Assembly (NCBI RefSeq): GCF_041438865.1
Contig: NZ_CP109450.1
Span: 4,175,001-4,239,000 of the forward strand
From: Streptomyces sp. NBC_01471
Lineage (GTDB): Bacteria > Actinomycetota > Actinomycetes > Streptomycetales > Streptomycetaceae
DNA length: 64,000 nt
Direction of reading: 5' to 3'
Shown here: positions 1 through 10,151 of the stretch, one piece after another
Layout: every line of letters begins with the position of its first letter
Position numbering within the stretch: the stretch's first letter is position 1
Translations under genes and position numbers: made by a program
Notes under the pieces: generated by a model
Told to the model about the DNA's origin: nothing
What the model saw: only the letters and a program-made list of their open reading frames with translations
Database searches by the model: none

Positions 1-1791
<1,791 letters not shown>

Positions 1792-1867
1792 GTTGCTCGC
1801 GTCCACTGTGTTAGTTCTGAAATAACGAACGACCGTGTTGTTATCCGGTGTTGGTTAATTTCATAGT

Positions 1868-1984
1868 GTTTCGGTGGTCATTGCGTTAGGGAAACGCCCG
1901 GTTACATTCCGAACCCGGAAGCTAAGCCTTTCAGCGCCGATGGTACTGCAGGGGGGACCCTGTGGGAGAGTAGGACGCCGCCGA
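1868..1984 (+). rRNA. 5S ribosomal RNA
   Basis: About 117 nt downstream of the 23S gene, starting GTTTCGGTGGTCATTGCG. It contains the diagnostic CCCGGTTACATTCCGAACCCGGAAGC-type loop B/C region around 1897-1922 and GGGAGAGTAGGACGCCGCCG near the 3' end. The ends pair as expected for 5S helix I. No tRNA gene is seen between it and the terminator or beyond. Confidence 0.95.
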
Positions 1985-1994
1985 ACAATTTTTA

Positions 1995-2036
1995 GCCTCA
2001 GCCCCGGACCGTTATGGTCCGAGGCTGAGGCATTTT
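1995..2036 (+). terminator. rho-independent terminator of the rRNA operon
   Basis: A 16-bp nearly perfect stem (GCCTCAGCCCCGGACC at 1995-2010, loop GTTAT, complementary arm at 2016-2031) is followed by a run of five T (2033-2037). It sits 10 nt after the 5S 3' end, where an rrn terminator is expected. Confidence 0.9.
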
Positions 2037-2115
2037 TGCGTCCACATGCAGTTCACATGTCTACGTACTTCAAATCCGTGTGCGGTCCCGTGGGGCCGTC
2101 TGGCAGGATCCCGGC

Positions 2116-2670
2116 ATGGATGACGTCATACGACCTGTGCGGGCTGATGAGTGGCGCAAGGTCAAGGAGCTGAGGCTGACCGCCCTCCAGGACCCCGCAG
2201 CACCCATTGCCTATCTCGAAACCCATGAAGCGGCCATCGCCCGCCCCGATTCCTTCTGGCAGGACCGGGCGGCCGGGGCCTCGCACGGGGGCGCTGCCCG
2301 GCAGTTCATCGCGGAGGGCCCCGACGGGGCGTGGTCCGGCACGGTGGTCGTGCTGGTCGAGCCCGTCGGGGCCGAGGGGATCTTCGGCGAGGTGAACTCC
2401 GTACCGCAGGCGCATCTGGTCGGTGTGTATGTACGGCCCGAGTCCCGTGGAGTGGGTCTCACCCAGGAGCTCTTCCGATCGGCGATGGAGTGGGCCTGGT
2501 CGCTGGAGGAACCGCGGGTCGAGCGGGTGCGGCTCTTCGTGCACCAGGCCAATGACCGGGCTGCCGGCTTCTACCGCAAGATCGGTTTCGTACCGACCGG
2601 TTATTCGGTCCCGACCCCCGGTGACGCAGCGGCGCGCGAGCTGGAGATGGCGGTCGGCCGGCCGGTGTGA
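2116..2670 (+). CDS. GNAT family N-acetyltransferase
   Basis: 184 aa. It is probably a cytoplasmic acetyl-CoA-dependent acetyltransferase of unknown substrate. The fold is seen in the order N-terminal strand (DDVIRPVRADEW), a central strand LVGVYVRPESRGVGLTQ with the Q/RxxGxG/A-type acetyl-CoA loop (RGVGLTQ), and a C-terminal segment HQANDRAAGFYRKIGFVPTG, which is the typical GNAT motif B ending. ATG 2116 is preferred over the in-frame start at 2080 because the protein then begins directly at the GNAT strand 1. The 3' end overlaps the convergent secreted-protein gene by about 70 nt. Family assignment is firm; substrate is unknown. Confidence 0.88.
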   Translation: MDDVIRPVRADEWRKVKELRLTALQDPAAPIAYLETHEAAIARPDSFWQDRAAGASHGGAARQFIAEGPDGAWSGTVVVLVEPVGAEGIFGEVNSVPQAHLVGVYVRPESRGVGLTQELFRSAMEWAWSLEEPRVERVRLFVHQANDRAAGFYRKIGFVPTGYSVPTPGDAAARELEMAVGRPV

Positions 2671-3557
2671 CGGGCAGTGCGGCGTACGAACAGGGCACCG
2701 AGGCCCAGCACCAGTGCTCCCGCCCCGCCTGCCCACAGCGCCGTCCCGGCCGAGAGGGGCGTCGATGCGGCTGACCCGGCCGCCGTGGTCGTGGGGGCCG
2801 CGGTGCGGTGAGTGCCGGTGCTGTCGGCATAGCCGCCCGCCTCGCCCTTCTTCGCGTACGCAGAGCCGGGCAGCTTGTCACCGTAGGCCTGGTGCACCCG
2901 GTGCTGGTAGGCGGCCAGCGTCGTTCCGTCTGCGCCGACCGCCCGTACGGCCTCGGCGTCCAGGGGGAGGATCCGGGTCCCCTTCATGACGTACCAGGCG
3001 TTGATCTGCGGCTCGCGGAAGACGGTGCCGCCGGGCAGCTTCTCGGCGCCCCGGCTCGCGTAGCGCGTCTCGTCGTCGCCGGTGGCGATGTTCACCACCT
3101 GCCAGGACGACCCCTGCGGCGCCGTCCACACCGATGCTTTCCGGCCGTCGGCGGCGACCGCGGTACTGGCCAGGAAGTCCAGCCGGGCGACCGGGGCACC
3201 GGAGCGGGCTGCGACGAAGTCCGGGGAGAGTGTGTAGACCGGCACGGTCTGGCCCTTGATCCGCGGGGCCGGGCCGGAGGCTGCTGCTGTCGGCGGGTGG
3301 GTGCCGGAGCTGGCGAAGAAGCGCGCCAGGGTGGTGAGCGTGGCGGGAGCTGTCGCTGCCCGCTGTGCCGCGCTGCGGCCGGCCGCGGAGTCGGTGAGGT
3401 GCGCGGTGGGCGCGGCGGGGTCAGTGGAGTGGTCGGCTGCGGAGGCGTTCGGGGCGAGGGCGAGTACCGCTGTGACCGCTGCCCCGGCGAGGACCGCGCG
3501 CAGGACGGCTCGATGGTGCGGAGCGGGGTGCGTGTGGCGTCTCTGCATGGTGGTCAC
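2601..3557 (-). CDS. secreted, C-terminally membrane-anchored hypothetical protein
   Basis: 318 aa from a GTG that overlaps the stop of the upstream peptidase gene (GTGA), so the two are translationally coupled. An internal ATG at 3548 (MQRRHTHP) is an alternative start. The sequence shows an Arg/His-rich N-terminus, a signal-peptide helix ending at ALAPNASAADH, a central soluble domain, then a Thr/Ala/Ser linker, a hydrophobic helix (ALWAGGAGALVLGLGALFV) and a short Arg-rich tail. It resembles a sortase-type stalk and anchor, but no LPXTG motif is present. The role is unknown. Pairing with a secreted cysteine peptidase suggests a substrate, chaperone or inhibitor, which is inference. Confidence 0.75.
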   Translation of the reverse strand: MTTMQRRHTHPAPHHRAVLRAVLAGAAVTAVLALAPNASAADHSTDPAAPTAHLTDSAAGRSAAQRAATAPATLTTLARFFASSGTHPPTAAASGPAPRIKGQTVPVYTLSPDFVAARSGAPVARLDFLASTAVAADGRKASVWTAPQGSSWQVVNIATGDDETRYASRGAEKLPGGTVFREPQINAWYVMKGTRILPLDAEAVRAVGADGTTLAAYQHRVHQAYGDKLPGSAYAKKGEAGGYADSTGTHRTAAPTTTAAGSAASTPLSAGTALWAGGAGALVLGLGALFVRRTARHTGRPTAISSSRAAASPGVGTE

Positions 3558-4198
3558 GCCCCGATCCGGTAGAGCGAGTGGGTCCAGGAGAACTCGTTGT
3601 TGCTGACGTACCAGTCGTGGGCCGCCCAGTTGTAGCGGTTGTCCGAGGGCCACGGGTCACCCCAGTAGACCCAGTCGCTGGCGGTGTCGTAGCCGTAGAT
3701 CACGTTCATGTGCCCGCCGCCGCTCGACCACTGGATGCGGTCCGCGATCGGGCGGCCGGCGTTTATCTCGGTCTGCACGGTGGAGTACTGGAGCCAGCCG
3801 GTGACGTACGAACCCGGGCTGATACCGGCCCAGTCGAGGCCGTCCTGGACGTTGGCGAGGGTGGCCTGGTCGTTGGGGCAGTTGCCGTTCTGGCTGCGGC
3901 CGAAGGCGGCGTTGCAGAACTGGTTCTGGCTGTAGTCGCGTCCGTACCAGCCGGCGACGGTGTTTCCGCTCGCAGCCCAGCACCAGTTGGTCTGCTGCTG
4001 CTCCTGCATGGTGATGTCGAGGCGTTTGGCTCCCGGCGCCGCCGCCGTGGCGGGTCTGGCGGTGACGGTGCTGCCGGCCACGGCAGCGGGGGTGGTTGCG
4101 ACGGGGGTGGCTGCCGCTGCTGTGGCGGTGGGCAGGGCGAACAGGGCCGCCGCTGTGCCGAGGGCGGCCAGGGTCAGCCGTCTCCTGTGGGTGCGCAT
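3554..4198 (-). CDS. secreted papain-like cysteine peptidase (C39-like/C70-type fold)
   Basis: 214 aa. ATG 4198 is preceded by GGGAGGAACG. A signal peptide ends near residue 30 (TATAAAA), followed by a pro-like Ala/Thr segment. The mature domain starts with LDITMQEQQQTNWCWAASGN, giving Cys73 as the likely nucleophile with the Gln before it as oxyanion residue. GGHMNVIYGY supplies His163 and YWGDPWP supplies Asp181. The QxxxxxCWAA start and late H-D pair are characteristic of papain-like peptidases in the Pfam Peptidase_C39_2/C70 group. Its 3' end is coupled to the next gene. The substrate is unknown; a role in maturing secreted proteins is possible. Confidence 0.82.
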   Translation of the reverse strand: MRTHRRRLTLAALGTAAALFALPTATAAAATPVATTPAAVAGSTVTARPATAAAPGAKRLDITMQEQQQTNWCWAASGNTVAGWYGRDYSQNQFCNAAFGRSQNGNCPNDQATLANVQDGLDWAGISPGSYVTGWLQYSTVQTEINAGRPIADRIQWSSGGGHMNVIYGYDTASDWVYWGDPWPSDNRYNWAAHDWYVSNNEFSWTHSLYRIGA

Positions 4199-4427
4199 CG
4201 CGTTCCTCCCGGGGTGGGGGTGGATTGGAGGAGTGCGTCCGGACGCTGTGGTGAGCATCGGGTGTTGTTGCGTGCGGGTCAACGCGGTTGAATACGCGGG
4301 GGCACGGCACTGTGAACGGCGCGTGGCCGGTTGTGAACGGCCCCCCTCGCCACCTGCACGGCCGGCTTCGTCCGCTGCGCTGTTCCACCGGCCGCCGTGA
4401 ATGTTCACCGGAACCGGAGGGGTGCTG

Positions 4428-5402
4428 ATGGAACGGATCACCGGGCCGGATCCGCTGTCCGCCGGGACCGAACTCGCCCGGGCTCTGCACACCGGGCCCT
4501 TCCACCTCGCGCTGCGTACGGCCTTCGCCGTAAGGGGACTGCCGCTGCACCGGGTGCGGCACCATCTGGCGAACCGGGGGATCAAGGTCGGTGTGACGAG
4601 CCTCAGTTACTGGCAGCAGGGGGTGCGACGGCCCCGGCGGGCCGAGTCGCTGCGAGCGGTGAGTGCGCTGGAGGAGGTACTGCGGCTGCCTCCCGGCTCA
4701 CTGGTGCGGCTGCTCGCGGACGGGGACGGGGGGCTTGCGGGGGGCGGTGGTGCGCGCGGGGCCGGTGAGCGGCCCGCCGGACGCCCGTACCGTTCGCTGG
4801 TGGCGGGTGCGGCCGTGCTTGAGGGGCTGCTCGCCGAGATGGAGAGTCCGGCGGACGGTGGGCTGCACACGGTGGGCCACCACGAGTCCGTGCGGATCGG
4901 GGCGGACCGGCGCCTCGTCGGCCGCTCGTCGCAGCATGTCGTCCGCGCGCACCGCGACGGGGTCGACCGCTATGTGGCCATCCACCACGGGGATCCCGGC
5001 TGCGATCCCGGGCGGGTCGAGGTCCTGGCCGGGGAGAACTGCCGTACCGGGCGGGTGCGGTGGGAGCGGGAGACCGGGGTGGTCGTCGCGGAGCTGCTGT
5101 TCGACGCCCGGCTGCGGGCGGGGGAGACGTATGTCTTCGGGTACGGGTTCGAGGACGGCACCGGCGGGCCGAGCAGTGAGTACGTGCGCGGATTCAGCTT
5201 CGCCGGTGGGCAGTACGTCCTGCAGGTCCGCTTCGACGAGCACGCGCTCCCGGTACGGTGCCGGCGCTTCGCGCAGGCCACGGCGGGGACGGCACGGGGC
5301 GCCCGCCGGGATCTGACGCTCAGCGGTCTGTACCGGTCGGTCCACACCGTGGAGCAGGAGGTACGGCCGGGGCGGGTGGGAATCGACTGGGACTGGGAGT
5401 AG
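4428..5402 (+). CDS. putative regulator with N-terminal helix-turn-helix-like domain
   Basis: 324 aa. ATG 4428 has GGAGG 7 nt upstream and is better than the ATG at 4401. Residues about 20-85 resemble an HTH fold: the segment LPLHRVRHHLANRGIKVGV and the following TSLSYWQQGVRRPRR look like recognition-helix patterning, then a helix ALEEVLRLPPGSL. The remaining 230 residues are a mixed alpha/beta domain with no motif I recognise. It is divergent from the peptidase operon (230-bp promoter region), so it could regulate it. Conserved streptomycete hypothetical proteins of this layout exist to my recollection. Function is otherwise unassigned. Confidence 0.7.
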   Translation: MERITGPDPLSAGTELARALHTGPFHLALRTAFAVRGLPLHRVRHHLANRGIKVGVTSLSYWQQGVRRPRRAESLRAVSALEEVLRLPPGSLVRLLADGDGGLAGGGGARGAGERPAGRPYRSLVAGAAVLEGLLAEMESPADGGLHTVGHHESVRIGADRRLVGRSSQHVVRAHRDGVDRYVAIHHGDPGCDPGRVEVLAGENCRTGRVRWERETGVVVAELLFDARLRAGETYVFGYGFEDGTGGPSSEYVRGFSFAGGQYVLQVRFDEHALPVRCRRFAQATAGTARGARRDLTLSGLYRSVHTVEQEVRPGRVGIDWDWE

Positions 5403-5451
5403 CGGCTGCCGTACGGGACGGGGTGGGGCTTTGGCTGCCCCGGCGGCGCCG

Positions 5452-7176
5452 TCAGAAGGGGGCGGCGTCGGGGAGTTCCTGGTGCGGCCAGCGGGCGCGT
5501 GCCTGTTCGCGGGAGCGGAGCAGCGCCAGCGGGTGCAGGCCCTGCTCCTGACCGGTTGCCAGCAGCTTCGGCAGCTGCGGGAGCGGGGCCACGGCGGCGA
5601 TGTCGTCCAGGACGAGCGTCATTGGTGGGTCGAGCCGACCGTCAGTTGACCGTGCGGCCAAGCGGCGGCCGTGCTCGACCACGCTGGAGGCGAGTGCGGT
5701 GAGCAACGGCATGGCGCCGGGGCGCGTACGCGGGTCCTCGATTGCTTCACCCACCACATAGAGAGTGCCCCCCTCGTGGATGAATGATTCCAGTGTGACC
5801 GTATCGGTTCGGTTCGGCGTGCAGGCTTCGCGGATGTGGACCGAGGAGAGCGCAGTCAGCGCACGTACTGTCAGCTCCTGTGCCACATCGCGGCGTTCGG
5901 CGTGTGCGGTGAGGGCGCTCTCCAGGAGGCCCGCCGTTCCTGAGCTCGCTCTGGGGTGGGTGCGGAGGATGCGTACCGGCTCATGGGCCTGACCGGCGCC
6001 CTGGGCCCAGCGGTGGACCTGCCGGAACGGGCGGCCGTCCACGGCTGCGGCATGCAGCCAGCAGCGCAGGAGCGTCTCGGCGGTGTCGGCCATGGTGGTG
6101 TCGATGCGGGCGGCCGGACGGACCGGTGCGAGCAGCGCGACGGCCCGGGCGGCCGCGGTGTCGGCGTCCTCGCAGCCGCTGGTGGGGGACCAGTGGAGGC
6201 GGGCGGGGGTGTCGCAGAGGTGGCCGGGGTCGTAGACGAGTACGGGGCCGAGCTTGGCCCGGGCGTCCTTCGTCTCCGACCAGACGGCGGGTGAGGAGGT
6301 GACGACGAGCGCGGGGCCCGCCGCGTCGCTCACGGCCCGGACCGCGGCGGCCCTGCGGACCGGTGCGGGTCCGAAGTGGAGCAGGGGTACCGGGAGGAGG
6401 GCTTCGGCGGCGGCCGGGACGGGGGCGATCGGGTCGGGTGCGGCTGTGGCGGCCGGGGGTGGTGCGGGTGCGGCGGCACCGGCGAGGAGCCCGTGGTGCC
6501 CTAGCTGTTCGGGTTGCCCAGGCGGCTCGGGTTGTCCGGCCTGCTCGAACAGTACGGTGTCGCGGGGCTCGTGCGGTGCGTACGGCTCGTGCGGTGCGTA
6601 CGGCTCCTGTGGTGCGGGTGGTTCTGCCGTGCTGCGTTCCGGTGACCTCGGGGGTGCGACGCGTGGTGTGCCGGTGGGCTCCGGGCTGGTGCCGGTGCGG
6701 TCGTCCGGCGCCTTTCCGTACCTCCGGGCGCTGCGTACCGCGCGCCAGCGGGTCACCGTGCCCAGGACGAACACGGTCAGCACCAGCAGGATCAGGACTT
6801 CGCTGATGAGCAGGCCCCAGAACAGCCCGTACCCCGAGAGCCCGCCCGGCGGGGTGTCCGGCCAGGCCGCGGCGAGATCGTGCGGGGACGCGGCCAGTTC
6901 GCGCATGGCCACCGGGGTGTGCGAGATGGTCACGCCGTCCGGCCAGGCGCCGTGGGCGAACAGCGCGGCGAGGCCGGTCGCCAGCCAGACCAGGAAGGTC
7001 AGGCCGAGCAGGAAGACGATCAGCGCGAGCAGCAGGCCGTCCGGGATTCCGCGTGACGGTGACGGCGACGGTGGTTGGGACGGTGACGGTGGCTGGGACG
7101 GCTGCCGGTGCGGCGGTTGGCGCCGGTTGTGGTGCTCGTGCGGCTGGGGGAGCCCGTGGTGCGGGGTGTCGCGCAT
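5452..7176 (-). CDS. VirD4/TraG-like type IV secretion coupling-type membrane protein
   Basis: 574 aa. ATG 7176 lies 1 nt after the TGA of the VirB4-like gene. The N-terminus is Pro/Ser/Gln-rich, then two membrane helices (LLLALIVFLLGLTFLVWLATG and GLFWGLLISEVLILLVLTVFVLGTV) frame an external loop. A proline-rich linker holds a tandem PYAPHE repeat encoded by 18-bp repeats near 6570-6610. The C-terminal domain resembles the TraG/VirD4 ATPase fold: LVVTSSPAVWSETKD, a late ETLLRCWLHAAA helix and TLVLDDIAAVAPLPQLPKLLATGQEQGL, which matches a Walker B/sensor region. I do not see a canonical GxxGxGKS P-loop, so ATPase activity is doubtful. It is the last gene of the secretion operon. Confidence 0.8.
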   Translation of the reverse strand: MRDTPHHGLPQPHEHHNRRQPPHRQPSQPPSPSQPPSPSPSRGIPDGLLLALIVFLLGLTFLVWLATGLAALFAHGAWPDGVTISHTPVAMRELAASPHDLAAAWPDTPPGGLSGYGLFWGLLISEVLILLVLTVFVLGTVTRWRAVRSARRYGKAPDDRTGTSPEPTGTPRVAPPRSPERSTAEPPAPQEPYAPHEPYAPHEPRDTVLFEQAGQPEPPGQPEQLGHHGLLAGAAAPAPPPAATAAPDPIAPVPAAAEALLPVPLLHFGPAPVRRAAAVRAVSDAAGPALVVTSSPAVWSETKDARAKLGPVLVYDPGHLCDTPARLHWSPTSGCEDADTAAARAVALLAPVRPAARIDTTMADTAETLLRCWLHAAAVDGRPFRQVHRWAQGAGQAHEPVRILRTHPRASSGTAGLLESALTAHAERRDVAQELTVRALTALSSVHIREACTPNRTDTVTLESFIHEGGTLYVVGEAIEDPRTRPGAMPLLTALASSVVEHGRRLAARSTDGRLDPPMTLVLDDIAAVAPLPQLPKLLATGQEQGLHPLALLRSREQARARWPHQELPDAAPF

Positions 7177-7177
7177 G

Positions 7178-8590
7178 TCAGGCCACCGTCGACTCTGAGG
7201 ACTCGTTCAGCTGCCGCTCGATCCTGGCCGCCCTTTCCTCCGCCTCCGTCTCCAGCTGGAGGGTCAGCGCGTCGTCCGCGTCGGGGGTCGACGACTCGGT
7301 CATCGCGCGGTCGGTGAAGACCAGCGGGCGTTCGGCCTCGGTGATCAGGTGTTTGACGACCTGGACATTGCCGTTCACGTCCCAGACCGCGATGCCCGGG
7401 GTCAGGGTCGGGATGATCTCGACGGCCCAGCGCGGCAGGCCCAGGACGCGGCCCGTCGCCCGGGCCTCGTCTGCCTTCTGGGCGTAGATCGTCCGGGTCG
7501 ATGCCATCTTCAGGATGGCCGCGGCCTCCCGGGCGGCTGCCCCGTCCACCACGTCCGAGAGGTGGTGGACCACCGCCACGAACGACAGGCCGAGCCGTCG
7601 CCCGAACTTCAGCAGGCGCTGGAAGAGCTGCGCCACGAAGGGGCTGTTGATGATGTGCCAGGCCTCTTCCACCAGGAAGATGCGCTTCTTGCGGTCCGGG
7701 CGGATCCAGGTGTGTTCCAGCCAGACACCGACGATCGCCATCAGGATGGGCATGGCGATGGAGTTGCGGTCGATGTGCGACAGGTCGAAGACGATGAGCG
7801 GGGCGTCCAGGTCGATGCCGACCGAGGTGGGTCCGTCGAACATGCCGCGCAGGTCGCCGTCCACCAGGCGGTCCAGGACAAGGGCGACGTCCAGGCCCCA
7901 GGCCCGTACATCGTCTATACCGACGTTCATCGCCTCCGCCGACTCCGGTTCGGGGTGGCGGAGCTGTTCGACGATGTCGGTGAGTACGGGCTGGCGGTCG
8001 GTGATCGTCTCGTTGACGTAGGCGTGCGCCACCTTGAGGGCGAAGCCGGAGCGTTCGTCCAGGCCGTGGCCCATGGCGACTTCGATGATCGTACGGAGCA
8101 GGGCCAGCTGGCCCGTGGTGGCGATGGCCGGATCCAGCGGGTTGAGCCGGATGCCGTGGTCGAGCGCGGCCATCGCGTCCAGCCGGATGGGGGTTATACC
8201 CAGCTGCTGGGCGATGAGGGCCCATTCACCTGCGCCGTCCTCGCCCTGGGCGTCCAGGACCACCACTTGGCGGTCCTTGAAGCGCAGCTGGCGCAGGACG
8301 TAGGTCTTCTCCAGGGAGGACTTGCCGTTGCCGGATTCGCCGAGCACCAGCCAGTGCGGGGCGGGCAGCTGCTGTCCGTACAGCTGGAAGGGGTCGTAGA
8401 TGTACCCCTTGCCCGAGTAGACCTCGCGGCCGATGATCACGCCGGAGTCGCCGAGGCCGGGGGCTGCGGTCGGCAGGTAGACCGCCTGGGCCTGGCCCGT
8501 CGACGTACGGACCGGGAGGCGGGTCGTCTCGACCTTGCCGAAGAGGAACGCGGAGAAGGCGTCGGTGACGGCTGACATCGGATCTCGCAT
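7178..8590 (-). CDS. VirB4-like ATPase of a type IV secretion-like system
   Basis: 470 aa. Walker A is GESGNGKSS at about residues 84-92, and Walker B is KKRIFLVEEAWHIIN. RRLGLSFVAVVHHLSDV and a Gln/Arg finger-like ARATGRVLGLPRWA follow, as in VirB4/TraC ATPases. The cytoplasmic ATPase would power assembly or substrate transfer. It is shorter than full VirB4 (about 800 aa); the missing N-terminal half is probably supplied by the separate upstream protein. The start is ATG 8590 or GTG 8593, with AGGGGACC upstream. The gene lies 10 nt after its upstream neighbour and 1 nt before the VirD4-like gene. Confidence 0.88.
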   Translation of the reverse strand: MRDPMSAVTDAFSAFLFGKVETTRLPVRTSTGQAQAVYLPTAAPGLGDSGVIIGREVYSGKGYIYDPFQLYGQQLPAPHWLVLGESGNGKSSLEKTYVLRQLRFKDRQVVVLDAQGEDGAGEWALIAQQLGITPIRLDAMAALDHGIRLNPLDPAIATTGQLALLRTIIEVAMGHGLDERSGFALKVAHAYVNETITDRQPVLTDIVEQLRHPEPESAEAMNVGIDDVRAWGLDVALVLDRLVDGDLRGMFDGPTSVGIDLDAPLIVFDLSHIDRNSIAMPILMAIVGVWLEHTWIRPDRKKRIFLVEEAWHIINSPFVAQLFQRLLKFGRRLGLSFVAVVHHLSDVVDGAAAREAAAILKMASTRTIYAQKADEARATGRVLGLPRWAVEIIPTLTPGIAVWDVNGNVQVVKHLITEAERPLVFTDRAMTESSTPDADDALTLQLETEAEERAARIERQLNESSESTVA

Positions 8591-8600
8591 CACAGGTCCC

Positions 8601-10151
8601 CTATCGGCGGATGCCGGTCGCGAACGGCAGCGTATTCACAAAGGCCCGGTGGTGCTCGCGGTCGCACCATTCGAGCTTGAGATACGACTTGCCGGCCGAT
8701 GCGCGGATGGTCCGCTTGTCGCGGGCCAGTGCTTCGGGTGAGCGGGACGAGACCGTGATGTACCCGACCAGGTTGACGCCGGCCGCCCCGCTGGCGAGGT
8801 CCTCGCCGCGCTGGTCGAGGCGGCCGTGGGTGGCGACGTCGCGCGGGTCGACGGTCCGGTTCATCTTGGCGGCGCGGGAGGCCTCGGCCTCGTCGTTGGT
8901 CTTCTCGGTGAGCATGCGCTCGATGGCGACCTCGGTCGGTTCGAGGTCCATGCAGACCGCGACCGTTCGGATGACGTCCGGGGTGTGGACGAGCAGCGGG
9001 GCGAGGAAGTTGACGCCGACGGGGGTCATCGGCCACTCCTTCACCCAGGCCGTGGCGTGGCACCAGGGCGCGCGGGTGGAGGACTCGCGGGTCTTGGCCT
9101 GGAGGTAGGTGGGCTCCATGGCGTCGAGCTCGGCGGGCCAGGCGTTGCGCTTCGTCATCGCCTGGATGTGGTCGATGGGGTGGTCCGGGTCGTACATGGA
9201 GTGCACGAGCGAGGAGAGCCGTCCCTGGCCGAGGGGCTGGCGTACCCGGATGTCGGCCTCGGCGAGGCGGGCGCAGATGTCGGTGAGCTCGCGGGCCATG
9301 ACGACCGCGAGGCCGGCGTCCTTGTCGAGCCTGCGGCCGGCGGCGGGCCGGGCGGCGCGGGCCATGGCGTGGGCTTCGGACGCCAGTTCGCGCGTGAAGT
9401 GCATACAGGCCACCAGGTACGCGCGGTGCTGCTCGCTGGAGGTGGAGACCATGGAGGCGAGTTGGTCGTACGAGTCCTGGAGCCAGCCGGGGGCGCGGGG
9501 GTCGCCGCGCTGGGCGACGTCCTTGGCGTGCGCGTCCGGGTCGGCGGGGAGGGTGCGGGCGAGGATCTGCAGGCGGGTGACGAATCCGTCGCCGTTGGCC
9601 ACGTGCTTGAGCAGGGTGCCGAACCGGTCCACCAGCGCTTCCTGGTCCTCCGAGTCGCGCAGGCCGACGCCGGGGCCCTCGATCTCGATGGCGGCGGTCA
9701 CGGTGCGCCGGTCGGCGTGCAGGAGTACGGCGATCTCGTCGGGGCCGAAGGGGGCCGCCAGCCAGTTGATCCGGCCGATACCGGGGGGCGGGCCGATCTC
9801 GACCTCGCGGCCGTCGAGTGCGATGCCCGCTTCCATGGTGGGGGAGCGGTAGGCGGTGCCGCGGCGCAGGGAGCGCTTGTAGCTGCGGTTGATCTCGAAC
9901 CACTTGTAGAACGTGCGGTGCTTGTACGGGACGTACACCGCGGCGAGTGCCAGCATCGGGAAGCCGGTCAGCGTCACGATGCGCAGGGGCAGGACGGGGA
10001 CGAGGAGCCCGCACATCATGCCGACGAAGGCGCCCGCGATGATCAGTGCGATCTCGCCCGTCTCGCGGTTCTTGCCGACGATCGCCGATGGCCGGGCGCG
10101 GCCGATCAGATACGTGCGGCGGGGCGCGACCGGCTGGGACTGGGTCGTCAA
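8601..10151 (-). CDS. SCO6880-family type IV secretion-associated membrane protein (PrgI/VirB3-VirB4 N-domain-like)
   Basis: 516 aa. The start is a TTG in a TTGA overlap with the upstream gene, preceded by the strong site GGAGGAGGAGGGCG. Two adjacent membrane helices at residues about 28-65 (GEIALIIAGAFVGMMCGLLV and IVTLTGFPMLALAAVYVPYK) match a PrgI/VirB3-type hairpin. The long cytoplasmic remainder resembles the N-terminal domain of VirB4 (EFASELFxTELE-type segments and a C-terminal SGKSYLKLEW-like motif, here SAGKSYLKLEWCDREHH). I recognise the family as the streptomycete SCO6880 type. Gene order suggests it partners the VirB4-like ATPase encoded next. Confidence 0.85.
   Translation of the reverse strand: MTTQSQPVAPRRTYLIGRARPSAIVGKNRETGEIALIIAGAFVGMMCGLLVPVLPLRIVTLTGFPMLALAAVYVPYKHRTFYKWFEINRSYKRSLRRGTAYRSPTMEAGIALDGREVEIGPPPGIGRINWLAAPFGPDEIAVLLHADRRTVTAAIEIEGPGVGLRDSEDQEALVDRFGTLLKHVANGDGFVTRLQILARTLPADPDAHAKDVAQRGDPRAPGWLQDSYDQLASMVSTSSEQHRAYLVACMHFTRELASEAHAMARAARPAAGRRLDKDAGLAVVMARELTDICARLAEADIRVRQPLGQGRLSSLVHSMYDPDHPIDHIQAMTKRNAWPAELDAMEPTYLQAKTRESSTRAPWCHATAWVKEWPMTPVGVNFLAPLLVHTPDVIRTVAVCMDLEPTEVAIERMLTEKTNDEAEASRAAKMNRTVDPRDVATHGRLDQRGEDLASGAAGVNLVGYITVSSRSPEALARDKRTIRASAGKSYLKLEWCDREHHRAFVNTLPFATGIRR

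Noticed and set aside
1985..2115. A tRNA gene after the 5S rRNA
   Set aside because: No cloverleaf or T-loop sequence is present; the space is taken by the terminator and a short promoter region.
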